From Trichinella spiralis (taxonomy: Eukaryota; Nematoda; Enoplea; Trichinellida; Trichinellidae), in NCBI GenBank assembly GCA_000181795.3, contig CM012953.1:13915595-13979594 (forward strand): a stretch of DNA of 64,000 nucleotides, read 5' to 3'. A program made the position numbers and the translations under genes. Shown one piece after another: positions 17,001 to 29,225 of this stretch (its first letter is position 1; the number at the start of each line of letters is the position of its first letter). The notes beneath the pieces were generated by a model. It saw only the letters and a list, made by a program, of their open reading frames with translations, ran no database searches and had not been told where the DNA came from.

Positions 17001-18190
17001 AAACTGTATATTTCCAAATTAAGTAAGTAATTTAAATTTTTAAATATCATTTTCGTGAACGTAATACATTGTTTCGTAATTTTTTAAATTTTATGGACAG
17101 CACGTTGTATTCATTGGACAATGAAGTTGACTTTAAAACTACAATAAATTTATTCATGTCAAGTGGTACCCCTTGTTGAACTGTTCTCCTTATTTTATTG
17201 CTTCAAAACATTTATCATAAATAAATGAATATATATATATGCATTCACTTATGTAATTTGAATTATGAAATATAAAATTTTATTCTTTTCGAGATGAAAT
17301 GATGCATAAAATAGGAAAATAATTGGAGATTTGTGATTGTTTGCAGCTAACGTATATAATAAAAGAAAAGAATAAGTCAATTTGCATTTTGCAACAGGTT
17401 TATCTTTGCTCAACCGCGTCCTTGACGTTATTAATTCAGAAAATGAGTTTTTCATTGAAGACAACTTGCAAAACTGACAAGCCTACTAAACGCTTTCAAT
17501 TTTATGAAAAACAAACTTTGATATGCTCTGATTATACTGTTTCGATTGCATTCCTTCGATTGCTAAAGCTAACTCTTGTTATTATTATTATCATTATATT
17601 CTTTTTTGCAATGTATAGAAAAGTTTATTTTTTTTTAATCTAATAAATTTGATAATTAAATTTTATATATTTCCATAAAATTGTTTTCCACATAATCTAC
17701 ATGGAAAAGAAATTTATTCATCATGTATTCCATATTATGTAATGCTGTGTCGAATATAAATTTTAAAATAATGCATACAAAATAATTAGTAAATTATTTT
17801 ATTATAATTAAAAGTCATACAGCCGGTAGTGTCAGTTTTACTTAATAACGGATACACTACAAGCGTATAAATGTGTATATATATGTATATATATATATAT
17901 ATCAAAAGGTAGTTTTGAAGGATATATTATTATTAACATACGCAGTTGAAGTAAAAAATTGCGTACGTATACAAGAAATAATAGATGGAACCTATTGAAA
18001 ACCATATGAAAAAGAAATAAAAAAAGAAAAATGATTACTACATGAAAAAAGTGGCACTATAAGAAAAGTGGCAGTTTTTGCAGAACGGGCATAAAAATAG
18101 AAAATGACATAGCCTGGTCGACGTTGACAACAAAAGTCAGCAGTGGATAATTTGCATGGCATTGTTAGCAGTTTCGAGACCACGAAACGA
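14091..18190. other. Intergenic, no gene seen
   Basis: About 4.1 kb of very AT-rich DNA upstream of the MYST gene and downstream of the MAM-like gene. Open frames near 17249-17643 on both strands are low-complexity and hydrophobic, with no splice context. A (TA)n tract lies near 17877-17902. Confidence 0.55.
17877..17902. repeat. (TA)n microsatellite
   Basis: Imperfect TA/TATG run in non-coding DNA. Confidence 0.6.
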
Positions 18191-20239
18191 CTAGCAGACT
18201 GTTTCAGTAGCGTCCTGGGGCGCTCCTGTCATTCTGTATACACCGACGTCATCCAAACCGACGGCTCCCTGATTAGCACCGTTGTTGATGGCAGTGAATG
18301 TAATCTGGAATTTTTTTTTTCAAATTATCATACACTTCTTTTATAAGTGAAGATTTTTTTTGTTTTGAAAAAAATATTTAAATTACTTGATTTGGTCCAG
18401 CAGGACAGACAACGTAGCCAACTTTCCATACCCGATCGCCAACTTCAACGTCGATGGGCGTTTTGAAGCCGCAAATATCAGAATTTGGTCCGCAGCAAAC
18501 AACCAACTGTATGCCTTGAGTTGCTTTGTAATATTGGAATTTGATGACGCGTTCATCGGCCAAATTACCAGTAGAACGCAAAACTGACCTCTGATTTGGT
18601 AACAAATATGTAGCGACGTAATAGCTGCCAGATGCTAAAGATAAATCGAAATTTGAAATATGTAATATGAAATTTCAAAATGGGTGAGGTGAGAACAAAT
18701 GGCTTTGTAAAATTTGCGTAACAAAAAAGAAAAAGTCAGACCCCTCAGGTGGACAAAATTGACAGAAAATATTTCCCAAGTCAGTGGGTTAATTTAAATT
18801 TCAATGTGCCGAAAGTGCTGATTTTTCAGCTTTCTTGGGCGTGGTTGCTGAAACTTACGCGCATTGTTCAAGCCTGTCAGTGGATTTCGGAAACGACCCT
18901 GCACGATTTCCCAGGATGTGGTGGCCAAGCCGCTGTTTGCCAAATCCTGATAAGCGCACATACGACCTAAATGTAGTTTTTTTGGTGTAAATTTGAGAAA
19001 AATTGACAATTTTTGAATACCTTCAAAACCGCACACAAAAGCTTCACATTCACCACCGGCTGGAGCAGGAACTGGCTCAGCTGGAGTTTCAACTACACCA
19101 GGTTCTTCAGTAGCTGAAATATGCGACATTTCAAACAATATTAGCATAAATTGAAGAATATGAATAATTTACGTGTGCATGGTACAAAGTCAACTCGAAC
19201 ATCGTCAACTGCGGCAGCGCCCAAATTGCTAACAAAATTGTAAGCGACAATAACGACCTGTCAATTTGAAAAAAAATGTTAATATTAATTGATTTATTTT
19301 TTGCCAAAAATAAGTAATATAACATAATATATTTACGTCAAAGAATTCTCCTGGTGAGAGTTCGACAGTAGTAGGACCGGGAGAACTGGTACGGGGCAGC
19401 TCTTGGCAATTTAACAAAGGTGCGTTTTCGGGGTTGTCAAAGAATGCTTCTCGTGTGCAAACTTGCAGTTTCACACCGTCCGTAGTCCAGTGTCTTAAAT
19501 ATGAAAATTAAAATTTTTTTTTTGACAACAGAAATTTTTTACCTGAGAGATACGCGCACGGGTTCTTCTGTGCAAGCAATGGAGCAAGAATGAAATTGAG
19601 CTTCGTCACTGGAATCAGTTGCACCGCTAGCAATGGCCAAAAATCGACCGCCTATCAAATTAATTTTTAAATAATTGCTTTCCAATTTTAATACGTACTG
19701 GGAATGTTGGGTGTGCCGAATGCCCTGTTGAATACTTCTGGATCTGGTGTCCCTTCTAGAGTACTCCATTCGAGCTTATCAAGCGGGGGTTTGTTATTTT
19801 GCCAGCAGCAGGATGTTTCAAAATCACAGCTCATTTGTTCTGGACCAGTTACTGGACCACCGTTGGCTGAATCGAAAGCTTAAAAAAATTATTTTTTTTT
19901 AATAATCATTTTTTTTTCGTAAAAATTCAAACGAAATTAACTTACTGGAGCTGTCGTAAGGCATAGCACGTACATTTGGTCCAAATAATTCTTAAAATGC
20001 AAAAGTATCATCATTACCGTTACAATTAGAATTGCAAAAAAATTGCATACCTGCCATTGGGCTGTATTGAGTGACAATAGTTTCCTCTTCGCAACCGCCG
20101 CATCCTCGTCGACGACCGTGGCAAGCAAATGCTTAATATAGAATAAATTAATCATACTGATTAGCAAATGTACATACAAATAAATAATACCTTCATAAAA
20201 GAATATCGAAATTAAGGAGAGCAATAAGGTGCGGCGCAT
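18191..20239 (-). CDS. Secreted protein with two MAM-like repeats
   Basis: Eleven exons: 20191-20239, 20051-20131, 19946-19990, 19699-19878, 19543-19651, 19337-19493, 19173-19257, 19021-19113, 18859-18966, 18387-18634, 18191-18304. All phases match; 422 aa ending in a Cys before TAG. A hydrophobic signal peptide (MRRTLLLSLISIFFYE) is followed by a Cys/Arg patch, CHGRRRGCGGC. Two copies of one module follow, about residues 78-248 and 270-410. Each has C-x-F-E, a W-x(n)-G-R-F segment, (G/N)-x-P-S-G-x-(F/Y), a hydrophobic strand with C, and an end of the form N-x-G-A-x-(A/G)-(V/L)-D-D-V-x-V, as in MAM-type beta-sandwich domains. A Glu/Pro linker (ETPAEPVPAPAGGE) joins them. Expected role: extracellular matrix or c-type adhesion, inferred from signal peptide and Cys pattern only. 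MAM assignment is moderate; a nematode-specific relative is possible. Confidence 0.75.
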
Positions 20240-20802
20240 GTTCGTCCGTTAGAAGAAGCTGAAGCTGCAGAAAAGAGACAATTGAAATAATATAAAGTGT
20301 AAATGCATACGTGTGCACTTGTATGTGCTTATATGCATGTGTATGTGTGTATGCGATGGATGTATATGTGTATGCGTATGTATATTTATTTGTATGATGT
20401 AGATATCAGTGTGTTAGATATTTTAAATATGAATTACCAAAAAAATGAAGAAGAGGAATAAAATGAGAGAATAGAATAGAAGAATAGAAGAAGAGTAGCT
20501 GGGGGAGAGAAATTAAATGGAAATTTCAATAGTTGCACAAAAGAGTAAAGATATATTATAACGGACTGGAGCGCGGCAATAGTGTAAAGAAGAAATAATT
20601 GTCAGGAATGAATCTGCGCCGTAATAAATGGTCCCTTTTCGGGAAGTCTTCTCCAATGCTGTTTAAGTCGGTCGTCCGGTCGTCCCCTTTATTGTTGAAG
20701 ACCTAATGAACCGGATTCAGAGCAAATTCTTTGTTTACCATTTGATCCAATAGAATTTAAGCCGAAGCTTGGGGGCCGACAAGATGTTCATGTTAACCCC
20801 AT

Positions 20803-21022
20803 TTAGTTGGGAAAAGTTGGTCGCAAGACGACCGACTTCTGCATCTTTCCAGACCAAGGAGCCCTGCTTGACGAAGCCGAGGCCAGAGTAGACAAGTTAC
20901 AAGCCACCCAAGCAACCCCTGCATCAATGGCTAGAAGCGGGACACGTTGTCGCCGTTGGCCAAGCAGGTCTCGGCCAGCTTCAACATTCACCAAAGTCCA
21001 ATCATCCATCTCAGCTTCACTG
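20803..21022 (-). CDS. Candidate terminal exon, unassigned
   Basis: A clear acceptor (atatttcag) opens into a 73-codon frame ending in TAA, in a patch of near 50% G+C that stands out from about 30% surroundings. The product starts SSEAEMDDWTLVNVEAGRD, contains an acidic patch before D-D-W-x-L-V, and ends rich in Ser and basic residues. The acidic-W-x-x-(L/V) core looks like an LC3-interacting motif and loosely recalls the start of TP53INP/DOR proteins, but I cannot confirm this. Upstream exons were not found. An AATAAA on the minus strand lies about 110 nt past the stop. Confidence 0.35.
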
Positions 21023-22145
21023 CTGAAATATTGCATAATCGAATAGCATAATGTATTCATTTACATATCGATTTCAATATTGCTCTTCACTTCCATAAAC
21101 AAAAAATATTCTTGTTCTTTCATTTTTTAAATATTTATTTATAACATTTTTTTATTCATAAAAAATTTATCCATCATCAGTATATTTGTACAAATTTGAA
21201 GAAAACCAAAGAAATAACTTTTGAAAGTTAAATATTATTTTCGGATAATTTCAATAATTTTAAATTATCCTCTGTTTCTCAGAAAAATCCATTATGCTTG
21301 TATATTATGCAAAACCGCAAAGTGAGTCATCATTAAAATTAAAAATTGCAGTATTTCAAATTAAACATGTTCACTTTTTAAAGCATGTCTAGCTTGAGTA
21401 ATTTTATTATTGCAAATAAATCAACATTATGCATATTGTATAAGAAAAAGTTTGTTGCAAAATATTGTTTTTCATCTACTTGGATATGAATTTTTAATAG
21501 AAATTTAATTAAATTCTGTTTTCATTCGTATAAAAATACAAAAATAAAATTATTTAATTTTTTTATTTATAATTATAATAGTAGCATGTAAAAAGCTGCA
21601 TGTGATTGATTTATATATAGTATCGTTAAAATAATAATTACATATTTGTACATTACATGTCCATGTGTATGCAATTTGTTGCGTAAATTTTTATTAATAC
21701 TATGCTGCATGTTTTAAATTCAAAAAAGAACTTTCTTATCAATTTTCAACTAATATTGCAAGCAATTATTGCGCACCAAACATAGCCTGGCATTGTGTAA
21801 ATTTTAGCTTATTTTATCTGAAATAAAAAAGCTAATAATTAAAATGCTTTTACAGATTAGTCTAAAATTTCATTTGACTACTTTTTGAATATTTTGTTTG
21901 CATTGATTCAATAAGCAAAATGAAAAATAAAAATTCCTATTTAATAAAGCAATGATTAAAGCCTGAAAAAATGCCTTCATTAAAATGATGAATGCAGTAA
22001 TTGATGAGCAATTTCAAAATTTATACCAAATATTACTTCATATAAATGAAAAAAAATATGAATAAAATTTATTTTTATTTGAAATTCATTTATTTGAAAT
22101 GTTAAATTAATTAATAAAAATAACCCCATCAAGAGACTGACTTTG

Positions 22146-22291
22146 CTATGAAGCTGTTTTCATTTCTCTGCTGTCATTGTGAACTACTGGGCCCATTTCG
22201 AAATCTGACCTCCAGTTTGGAGTCAGGTAGAATAATTGGAACAACTGAAAGCCTAGCATGATCACAAAAAGTTGTAAAAACTTTTCTTGAC
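22146..22291 (-). CDS. Candidate exon, unassigned
   Basis: A good acceptor (aaatttcag) is followed by a 48-codon open frame to TAG, with a hydrophobic stretch (FLQLFVIMLGFQLFQLFYL) and then a polar tail. It is locally richer in G+C than its flanks. No partner exon was identified, and it may be chance. Confidence 0.2.
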
Positions 22292-25200
22292 CTGAAATTA
22301 ATTTTTTTCTTTTGACAAATTTAAAATTTTTATTTTAAAATCATCTTTAGCTTGTAATGGCAAATAATATTTATCAATATGGGATATTGTTTAAATTTCA
22401 AATTTGCATAAATGATTCTAATATTTGCCACCTAGTACTTTAACAGATGAAAGTTATCACACCCACGTGACAATTACGTAAGACTATAATTTACCACTAT
22501 TAAATGAAATTGTTTTATATAAGGCACAATTAAACATAAACTCTCTGAAATAAAATATTATTTTATTATGTTGTTATTAATGTTTGGATAATCATTTTGA
22601 ATTAATATTTTCAGCGTGATTTTGAATGATGATTGCATAATCAAATATTTTATGAGATTCTAAAACAACCTTATACTTGAAGGCATAATTAAAGTAAATC
22701 TGTAAATGCATATCAATTGTTTTCAACGTTAATAGATATTTATTTTTATTTATGAACAGTAATGTAAGTTTGGATCTCAGGATATTGATGCCTATCTAAC
22801 TGTTACAAATTTGAAAAGTTTTCATAGATAGAATCACTTAATCACTGTGATTAATAAATTAAAGATATGATATTCAACGTATTACATTAAAATTATCATT
22901 ATTTACTTTAATATATTCAAATGTATTACAAAAAATGGCAAGTGATACTTTTATTTGCATTTACTAAAGTAATTTAAAGTTTTTTGCATTCAATTTGAAT
23001 TTGATTTTTTCAGTGCAATTTTAAAATGATCTATTGTCAATATATTCACCAATCGCATGGTACATTTTTATTCGCTGATGCTTTTATACTGCTTCATTGG
23101 TCATACGAATGTTTTTTGCTTTTCATAGCGTCTATAAGTGTTCCACTTGTAGTGTTTAAAATAACGTTTGCTTTTTTTTGTTGCCAAATAAAATGCGTCT
23201 TTTTCCTTTTATACATTTCCTTTGGCTGACCGATATATTTGAATAATTTTCAAATTAAATTTTATAACTTCACATTGCTTGTTTGTTCACGAATGACAAA
23301 AATATTTATGCAAATAATACTTGCAAATAAAATATAATTTTAAATATATTGATCTTTCAATTTCAAAATTTTTCACTTCATCAGGACACTACTCATGATA
23401 CTTTATCGTCTGCATAAAACTTGTACTTTACGGTTTTTAGCTTATTCAAGTGAATAATTTACATTTGATATGTTATATAATTTAAATATATCAAAACAGC
23501 CCTTTCCTTTTGCAGATGCAAAAAATTCTGCACCGCCTTTAAATTGTATATCTGGTTGGGAATTGCTTTTTTCTAATTTTTTTCCATCTGTACAAGTAAC
23601 ACACAACGTGCCATATATTTTTCAAATGCTAAGACATTTGTGAATTAGAGGTTCTATTTAAAAAAGTCTGCAACGCAATTGAGCAAACTTTTGTATCATC
23701 GTATTATTTTTTAGTATAGATTAAATTATATTTTAATTTAATAAATCTGTCATATTAAATTTTTTTATTTTAAATCAAGATGAAGTATTAGTAAATATAT
23801 TCTCTATTGCTTATAGAATTAAAATGCAAATGCAGTGCACATTATTGAATATACTATTTTATTTAGCAGTTACAAATTTATGACTTGTTTACTTTTTATG
23901 ATAATCTTTCAGTCTTGCAGCTACAACAAAATTCATCATTTTTTTATTAATTCTCATCAAATATTCAGAAATAAACTTATTTAAAATATGTATGTGTATG
24001 AAGCATAATATATAAATGTCAGAATCTGTTGACTCAGGACGCATTGCAACATCGTCTTTTATCATATTTTGTAAATATATCCAATTTATAACCTTCAGAA
24101 ACTGAACTTTGACAATGCAGACAGTAGAATGAATAGATGCAATTGTGTGCAATTTATAAAAATACAAGCTTCAAATGTAACGTCTCTTCTTTTAAAGATC
24201 TTAAATTAACGACGTTAATAATTGGTGATTATGAACATCATACATAACATTTAAAATGTGCGGTAGTATGAATGAACAGGATAATAATTATTGCAAGTAT
24301 TCAACAATCATTCGATAATTGAATATTTTACTTTTCAGTTCCCTTTGAAATGTTGATAAAATATAATGCAAAGAAACGTTTCGCATTATATCCTACAATA
24401 AACTTTAAAAAATAGCCTAATTTTTCCATAATTTCCGCAACATTTAAAAAACCATTTTTATTGTCCTTGCTTTTATAAATGTTCATAAATGATTATTAAA
24501 TAATGAAAATAATAAATTTATGAAAATTATTTTAAAAATTTTGAAATCCTTAAGTGCACAGTAAGTTTATACAAGAAGATGCAATTGCAAAAAAATTTAC
24601 GGAATGCGTGCACTGATGGAGAGTACTGTGTCTAAAAATTTTGAAGGAATGCCTTTTAAGAATTGTTTTTAAAGGTCCCTATGCTACTATGTATATTGTT
24701 TGTTTACATGAAAGATATTATTTTAAATTGTAAAAAACCAAATTTAATTAAGATATTAGTTTTGAAATAATTTCAACGTTCTACCTGTCAAAATAATATA
24801 TCAATTGCATGTCATCACATGAAAATTTTTAATTCAGTAAACGTGCATGGCCTAAGTGTTCCACTTTACATAAAGAACTGCAAATAGCGAGGTTCGATTG
24901 TATAAATAAAATAAATTTTTTTCTTTAAAAATGCTTGAACATATTAAATTTTTGGTTTTCAATTTAACCGTTCACAAAGGCTGCATCATCGAAGTATACT
25001 TTCGTATTTTTCATTTTTCGTATTTCGAATTCGATATGTGAAAATATTCGATGAAACAATAAAATATAAAGATTCGAACTTTATTTGGCAAACATCCTGT
25101 TGTAAAAAATGTACAATAATTTTTTTTCTCTGTTTGGCAATTGCAGACCAATAAAAAATTCTTCGCCAATGATTTCACCATTTGAAATCCAAGTTTAATG

Positions 25201-26549
25201 ATTGCCATGAGCAAATTTTGACGCATGCATGCAAAACGCACAAGCAATACGTACAAGATTCAAAGGGACAATTTTTTGTTTCCAAAAATAGCTGAACTAA
25301 TCAAATGGGCTGGGTCGATTTGGGAAATTAATTTCGTCAGGTCGATGCAGAATATGTCACACAGACGGATGGAATGTTACGCTCTGGTCGCCAATTGCGT
25401 ACTTGCTCTGTGATGTGATCTTATTTGACGAATGGATTCTCAATTGCAAACCTCGTCTACAATAGCCTAAATAATTGCTGCTTGCCAGTGTGACCAAATT
25501 TTTATTTAAATGATGATGGGCAGGTCATTTTAGCTATTACGGTCAACTTTCAAAATTTGAACCTCTAACAACAACTGGCATGACCGCAATTTTACAGTAA
25601 TTAAAAAGGTTACATTATTTATTGAAAAAATAAATCGAAACAGTTTTTTCACATTTTTCTTTAAATAAGCGTCGAAGACGCGTTTCATAAAATTCAAAAT
25701 TTAAGTACTTTATAAATTCATACTTCTTTATTCAATTAAAATAATAATTCAAAGCAATGCGTCATAATTATAAATCCAAAATATTTTGTTTAACAATAAA
25801 TTTCAGTTGTCTCTCTTTGCATTGCACAAGTGGACATTTTTCATTTATTTATTTCTTGTGCTACCTTCATATTTTAGGCATCATTTAAAGACTATTTTTA
25901 TCATTTACTAATATCATTTAAAATCCACAATCAATAATAAAGTAATTTTATTCAAATTCATTCTATCATAACTATTAAAATAATCAAGTACAAATAAACG
26001 TTGAAATTTGTATCGTGTTTTATTTAAACAAATATTAATTATAATTTTGTGCTTTAAGAACACTTGCAACATTAGAACTTGTTAAGGCAGTAAATTTTAA
26101 AAGGACGGTGATAAATATAAGAGTTGGTGATGATTTTCAGGCCACAAAAATATCTCGCTTGCATTATCCTTTCATTTTCAGCTTTATCATGTCACTTCTT
26201 CCGCACTTGTTTGCATATCCAGTCCATTCCATCCTTAAATACGCATTTGCATAGTTAATTAAGCAATCTGTAAAACTTTAACTTGCTAAAGAAAATCATT
26301 TCATGTAAAAATTTTGAGTAATAATAAGTAAATGCATTTTATTTCGCTTAATTATTATTTTTTACTGTCATATTAAAGTAGTTGTAAACGGTTTGGGTTA
26401 TGCATTAAGTCGCACAACTTCAAAAGCAGTTAGAAGAACCTGATTGCATTTATATACCGTATCGTAACCCACGGTAGTTGTGACGTAGTGTGTCACGTGA
26501 GATTGTTTTAGTCAGTGTTATTATTTCTGTTGAACGTGTGTTGAATGGC

Positions 26550-27990
26550 GTTTCTTCTCATAAGTGATATTCTAAATGGCGAAAACACAGCACGTTTTGG
26601 CGACGATGATAGGATTGCGCCACAGCAAAGAATTCGTCACCTCGAACCTCAAAGAATGGGAATCCTACGCATCTCGTTTGATGTTGTTTCTGGAGATTAA
26701 CAACGTTTCATCTTCCGCAGAAAAGTGCGTTGTTTTGTTTAGCTCTTGTGAGTCGTCAGTTTTCAAACTTGTTGAATCTCTGATCGCTCCTGCTTAAGCG
26801 GTGGAGAAATTGTTCGATGAGATTATCTGTGTTCTGCACGATCATTTTGCCTCTCAGCTTTCTGAAATCGTGAATCAACACATCTTTTGTTATTATCTTT
26901 TATCAGCGTAATCCACTGCCTGAGGAGACGGTTGCTGAGTTCATTGTTGACTGCAAAGATGTAATTTTATGGATCTAGAAATGATGCTACATGATCGTTT
27001 GGTTTGTGGCTTGTATTGGTTTTCAAAGAAGTCATTGTTATTTCAGATGGCTCAGGAAAAAGCTTCATTTCAACACGCTCGTAAAATTCGTTCCGTCATT
27101 TGTAACTCATCTGCTCCAAAGATTCGTTTGTTAGTCACAACCGCAAGTCGAAATATGCGCTGGGTGCAGAGGGCAACAATGCGAGCTCAGTGCCGTTTTA
27201 GAAGTGCTGTATGCAGAGTAATGTCAAGAAATTGGACGCATTGATGGTGTTTGCAGGGCTAAACAAAAGCATTCTAAGCCTCAAACAGAAACAGATGCTA
27301 TCTCAACGATGGATGCAATGGTGGCAGAAATGAGAGAACTTCATCTGCTGAATTCTATCGCTGGCTTTTAATTTATACCAATCTTACGTTCAGAAAAATA
27401 CATCGTTTCCGTCCAGTCAGTTAAAAATTGACTCAGGATCTGAACGAACGTTCGAAACTTTACACAAGAACAACAAGAAGTTGAAGTTAGCTCAGTCTAC
27501 ACACTCGCTGTTTACTTTCCCACGGTAAGCCATTTGAATTGATGGGAAGTTGTTTTGTTAACGCTGATTATTCAACTACTCATGCAAGAAAGAGAATCAT
27601 TGTTACTAAAGGCTACTGACCCGACTCACTGGGCATGGAATAGTTTGAGCCGTTGGGTATCATAAATGAAGATGCACATAATATAATTAGCAGTCCCATT
27701 GCATCAGTACTATGCAAATATCAGGCGGTGTTCACCCCTGATTTGGGTTGCTACAGAGGAGTACCAGTGTCACAGAATCTCGATCCATCAGTTGTTCTTT
27801 TCTGAAGGAAGGTTCGAAAGGTCCTCTTTGCTGTTAAAGAGAAAATTGACGCAGAACTGGACAAACTAATTGAACAGAAGGTACTCGCATCCATTACTAC
27901 AACCATTAGAAGAAAGTTTCAACAATCCCTGATTCGCCACAACCAAAGATTGTGAAGCAACTGTAACCACTTCTAAGGTTGCTCAATTCC
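26550..27990 (+). mobile_element. Degenerate Ty3/Gypsy retrotransposon fragment (gag-pol)
   Basis: A broken internal region of a K02A2.6-like Ty3/Gypsy element. The gag start opens at 26576 (KEWESYASRLMLFLEINN) and hits a stop at about 26797. The same and neighbouring frames continue with recognisable gag pieces up to HDRLVCGLYW near 26990. An aspartic protease-like D-S-G appears near 27427. The start of the pol spacer/RT region follows (SVLCKYQAVFTPDLGCYRG near 27700, then KEKIDAELDKLIEQKVLAS near 27835). Stops and frameshifts interrupt every domain, and the RT core, RNase H and integrase are missing. No LTR pair was recognised. It is a dead copy. Confidence 0.75.
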
Positions 27991-28379
27991 TACCATTCAT
28001 TTCTGCGCAGCAAGGCAACTGGAGCAGAGCCTCCGCATCTGGAGAGACAAGCTACTGAAAGATGGCTAAATGGAGATGAACGAGAAAGCAGAGTCCACCT
28101 GCTGCAATCCGATCAAATTTGAATGTGCAAAGTGGGTTTGCGACCATGTAAGTAATATTTTATTATTAAAATATGCCATTTTTATCAGTCAGCATTCTGA
28201 TTTCTCATCTAGGCGAGAAGTGGATCTAGGGGTACAGTTTGCACCAACCTCGAAGTGTAAACACCGTTTTGAGATCGACACCTCATGCAGAAACATACTC
28301 CATATTGTATAAAATTGAAAAGAAAAAACACTCTCAAAACGCCACGCAGAGGAAGAAACAAAACTGATGCTGTAAATAT

Positions 28380-28928
28380 ATGGCGAAAAATGTAGTAGTG
28401 CATCGACCATCTTCGAAACGACCAGCGAAACTGGAATCTTTTATCAAGAACCTGTACAAAGACGCGACAATTGTTGTCAAAGGCGCCAATGGAACCCACG
28501 TTACCGCGCGCTGGTCAGTCGGAGTACGCCAAGGTGACCCTTGCAGTGGTATCTTGTTTTGTTTGTTTGTTGAGCCACTCTTGCGGTCAGTCTTACCTGC
28601 TTTACCGTGTGAGGCGGAAACGACTGCGGTTAACGTGTTAGGACAGCCGATCACAGCGCTGGCTTACGCTGATGATATCGCGCTGTTCGCCCCATCCATC
28701 GGGGTTATGCAACAACAGCTGTGCAAAATCCAGGGCACGGCCAGCGCCATGGGCTTTCGGTTCAACCCGAAAAAGTGCGCGTCCCTGTACTTGAATCGTG
28801 CAGTAGTGAATGCCGCAACATTCACGATAAGCGGGGAGGAAATACCTGCTCTCGTACACGGGGACACTTTTCGCTATCTTCCCTGTCAGTTCCCGCTGTA
28901 CAAAAAGGCGAAAGCGGTAATGTACTGA
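28380..28928 (+). mobile_element. Non-LTR retrotransposon RT fragment
   Basis: A 182-codon open frame covering the palm of a reverse transcriptase: GVRQGDPCSGILFCLF (motif with R-Q-G-D-P), A-Y-A-D-D-I-A-L-F at about 28663-28690 (catalytic Asp pair intact), then GFRFNPKKCASLYLN (the N-x-x-K-C motif) and TFRYL. This order and wording is typical of R2/NeSL/CRE-like and related LINEs. The N-terminal fingers, the thumb, any endonuclease and the 3' end are missing, and after TFRYL the frame runs into unrelated sequence. G+C is well above the local background, which suggests a fairly recent insertion or a different source composition. The flanking 28000-28380 contains only broken frames. Confidence 0.8.
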
Positions 28929-29006
28929 AGCCGGGCCAAACGTTTTCCCCCACTGCCAGCAACAAGCCAGCAGCTATTCACCATTCATGTATTTAAAGTA
29001 TCTAAA

Positions 29007-29225
29007 TTGATTCCTTTTGTATATAGTTTAACTGATAGAAAATGCGTAGTTGCATATTGTGAAATATATTATAATTTAATTGCAAAAGCGGCAGCGTTAG
29101 GGGTTGTCCTTCAGCCGCAAACCATAATTTGCGATTTTGAAACCGCCCACATCCCTGCAGTACATGGATCATTTCTTGGGGTCCACATCCAAGGCTGCTA
29201 CTTTTATTTCTGCCGAGCAATTCTG
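29007..29225 (+). mobile_element. MULE-type transposase fragment
   Basis: The open frame from 29007 carries the signature of Mutator-like (MULE) transposases: PFVYSLTDRK, then LQPQTIICDFETA and GVHIQGCYFYFCRAI. In these transposases the conserved C-D-F-E carries a catalytic acid and the G-x-x-x-x-G-C-x-F-H block follows it. Here the usual H of C-x-F-H is Y. Only about 75 codons of the DDE core are present, with no N-terminal zinc finger and no terminal inverted repeats recognised. It sits less than 100 bp after the LINE fragment. Confidence 0.7.

Larger units (their letters stand above)
20240..26550. other. Gene-poor region with two orphan exon candidates
   Basis: Mostly AT-rich non-coding sequence. 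A TG-rich, imperfect (TATG)n-like tract runs at about 20290-20400. Two minus-strand exon candidates are listed separately (20803-21022 and 22146-22291). Otherwise I see no exon chains. Confidence 0.5.

Noticed and set aside
17249-17643. Opposed ORFs of 71 and 106 codons
   Set aside because: Low-complexity, hydrophobic, AT-rich translations without splice signals or start context.
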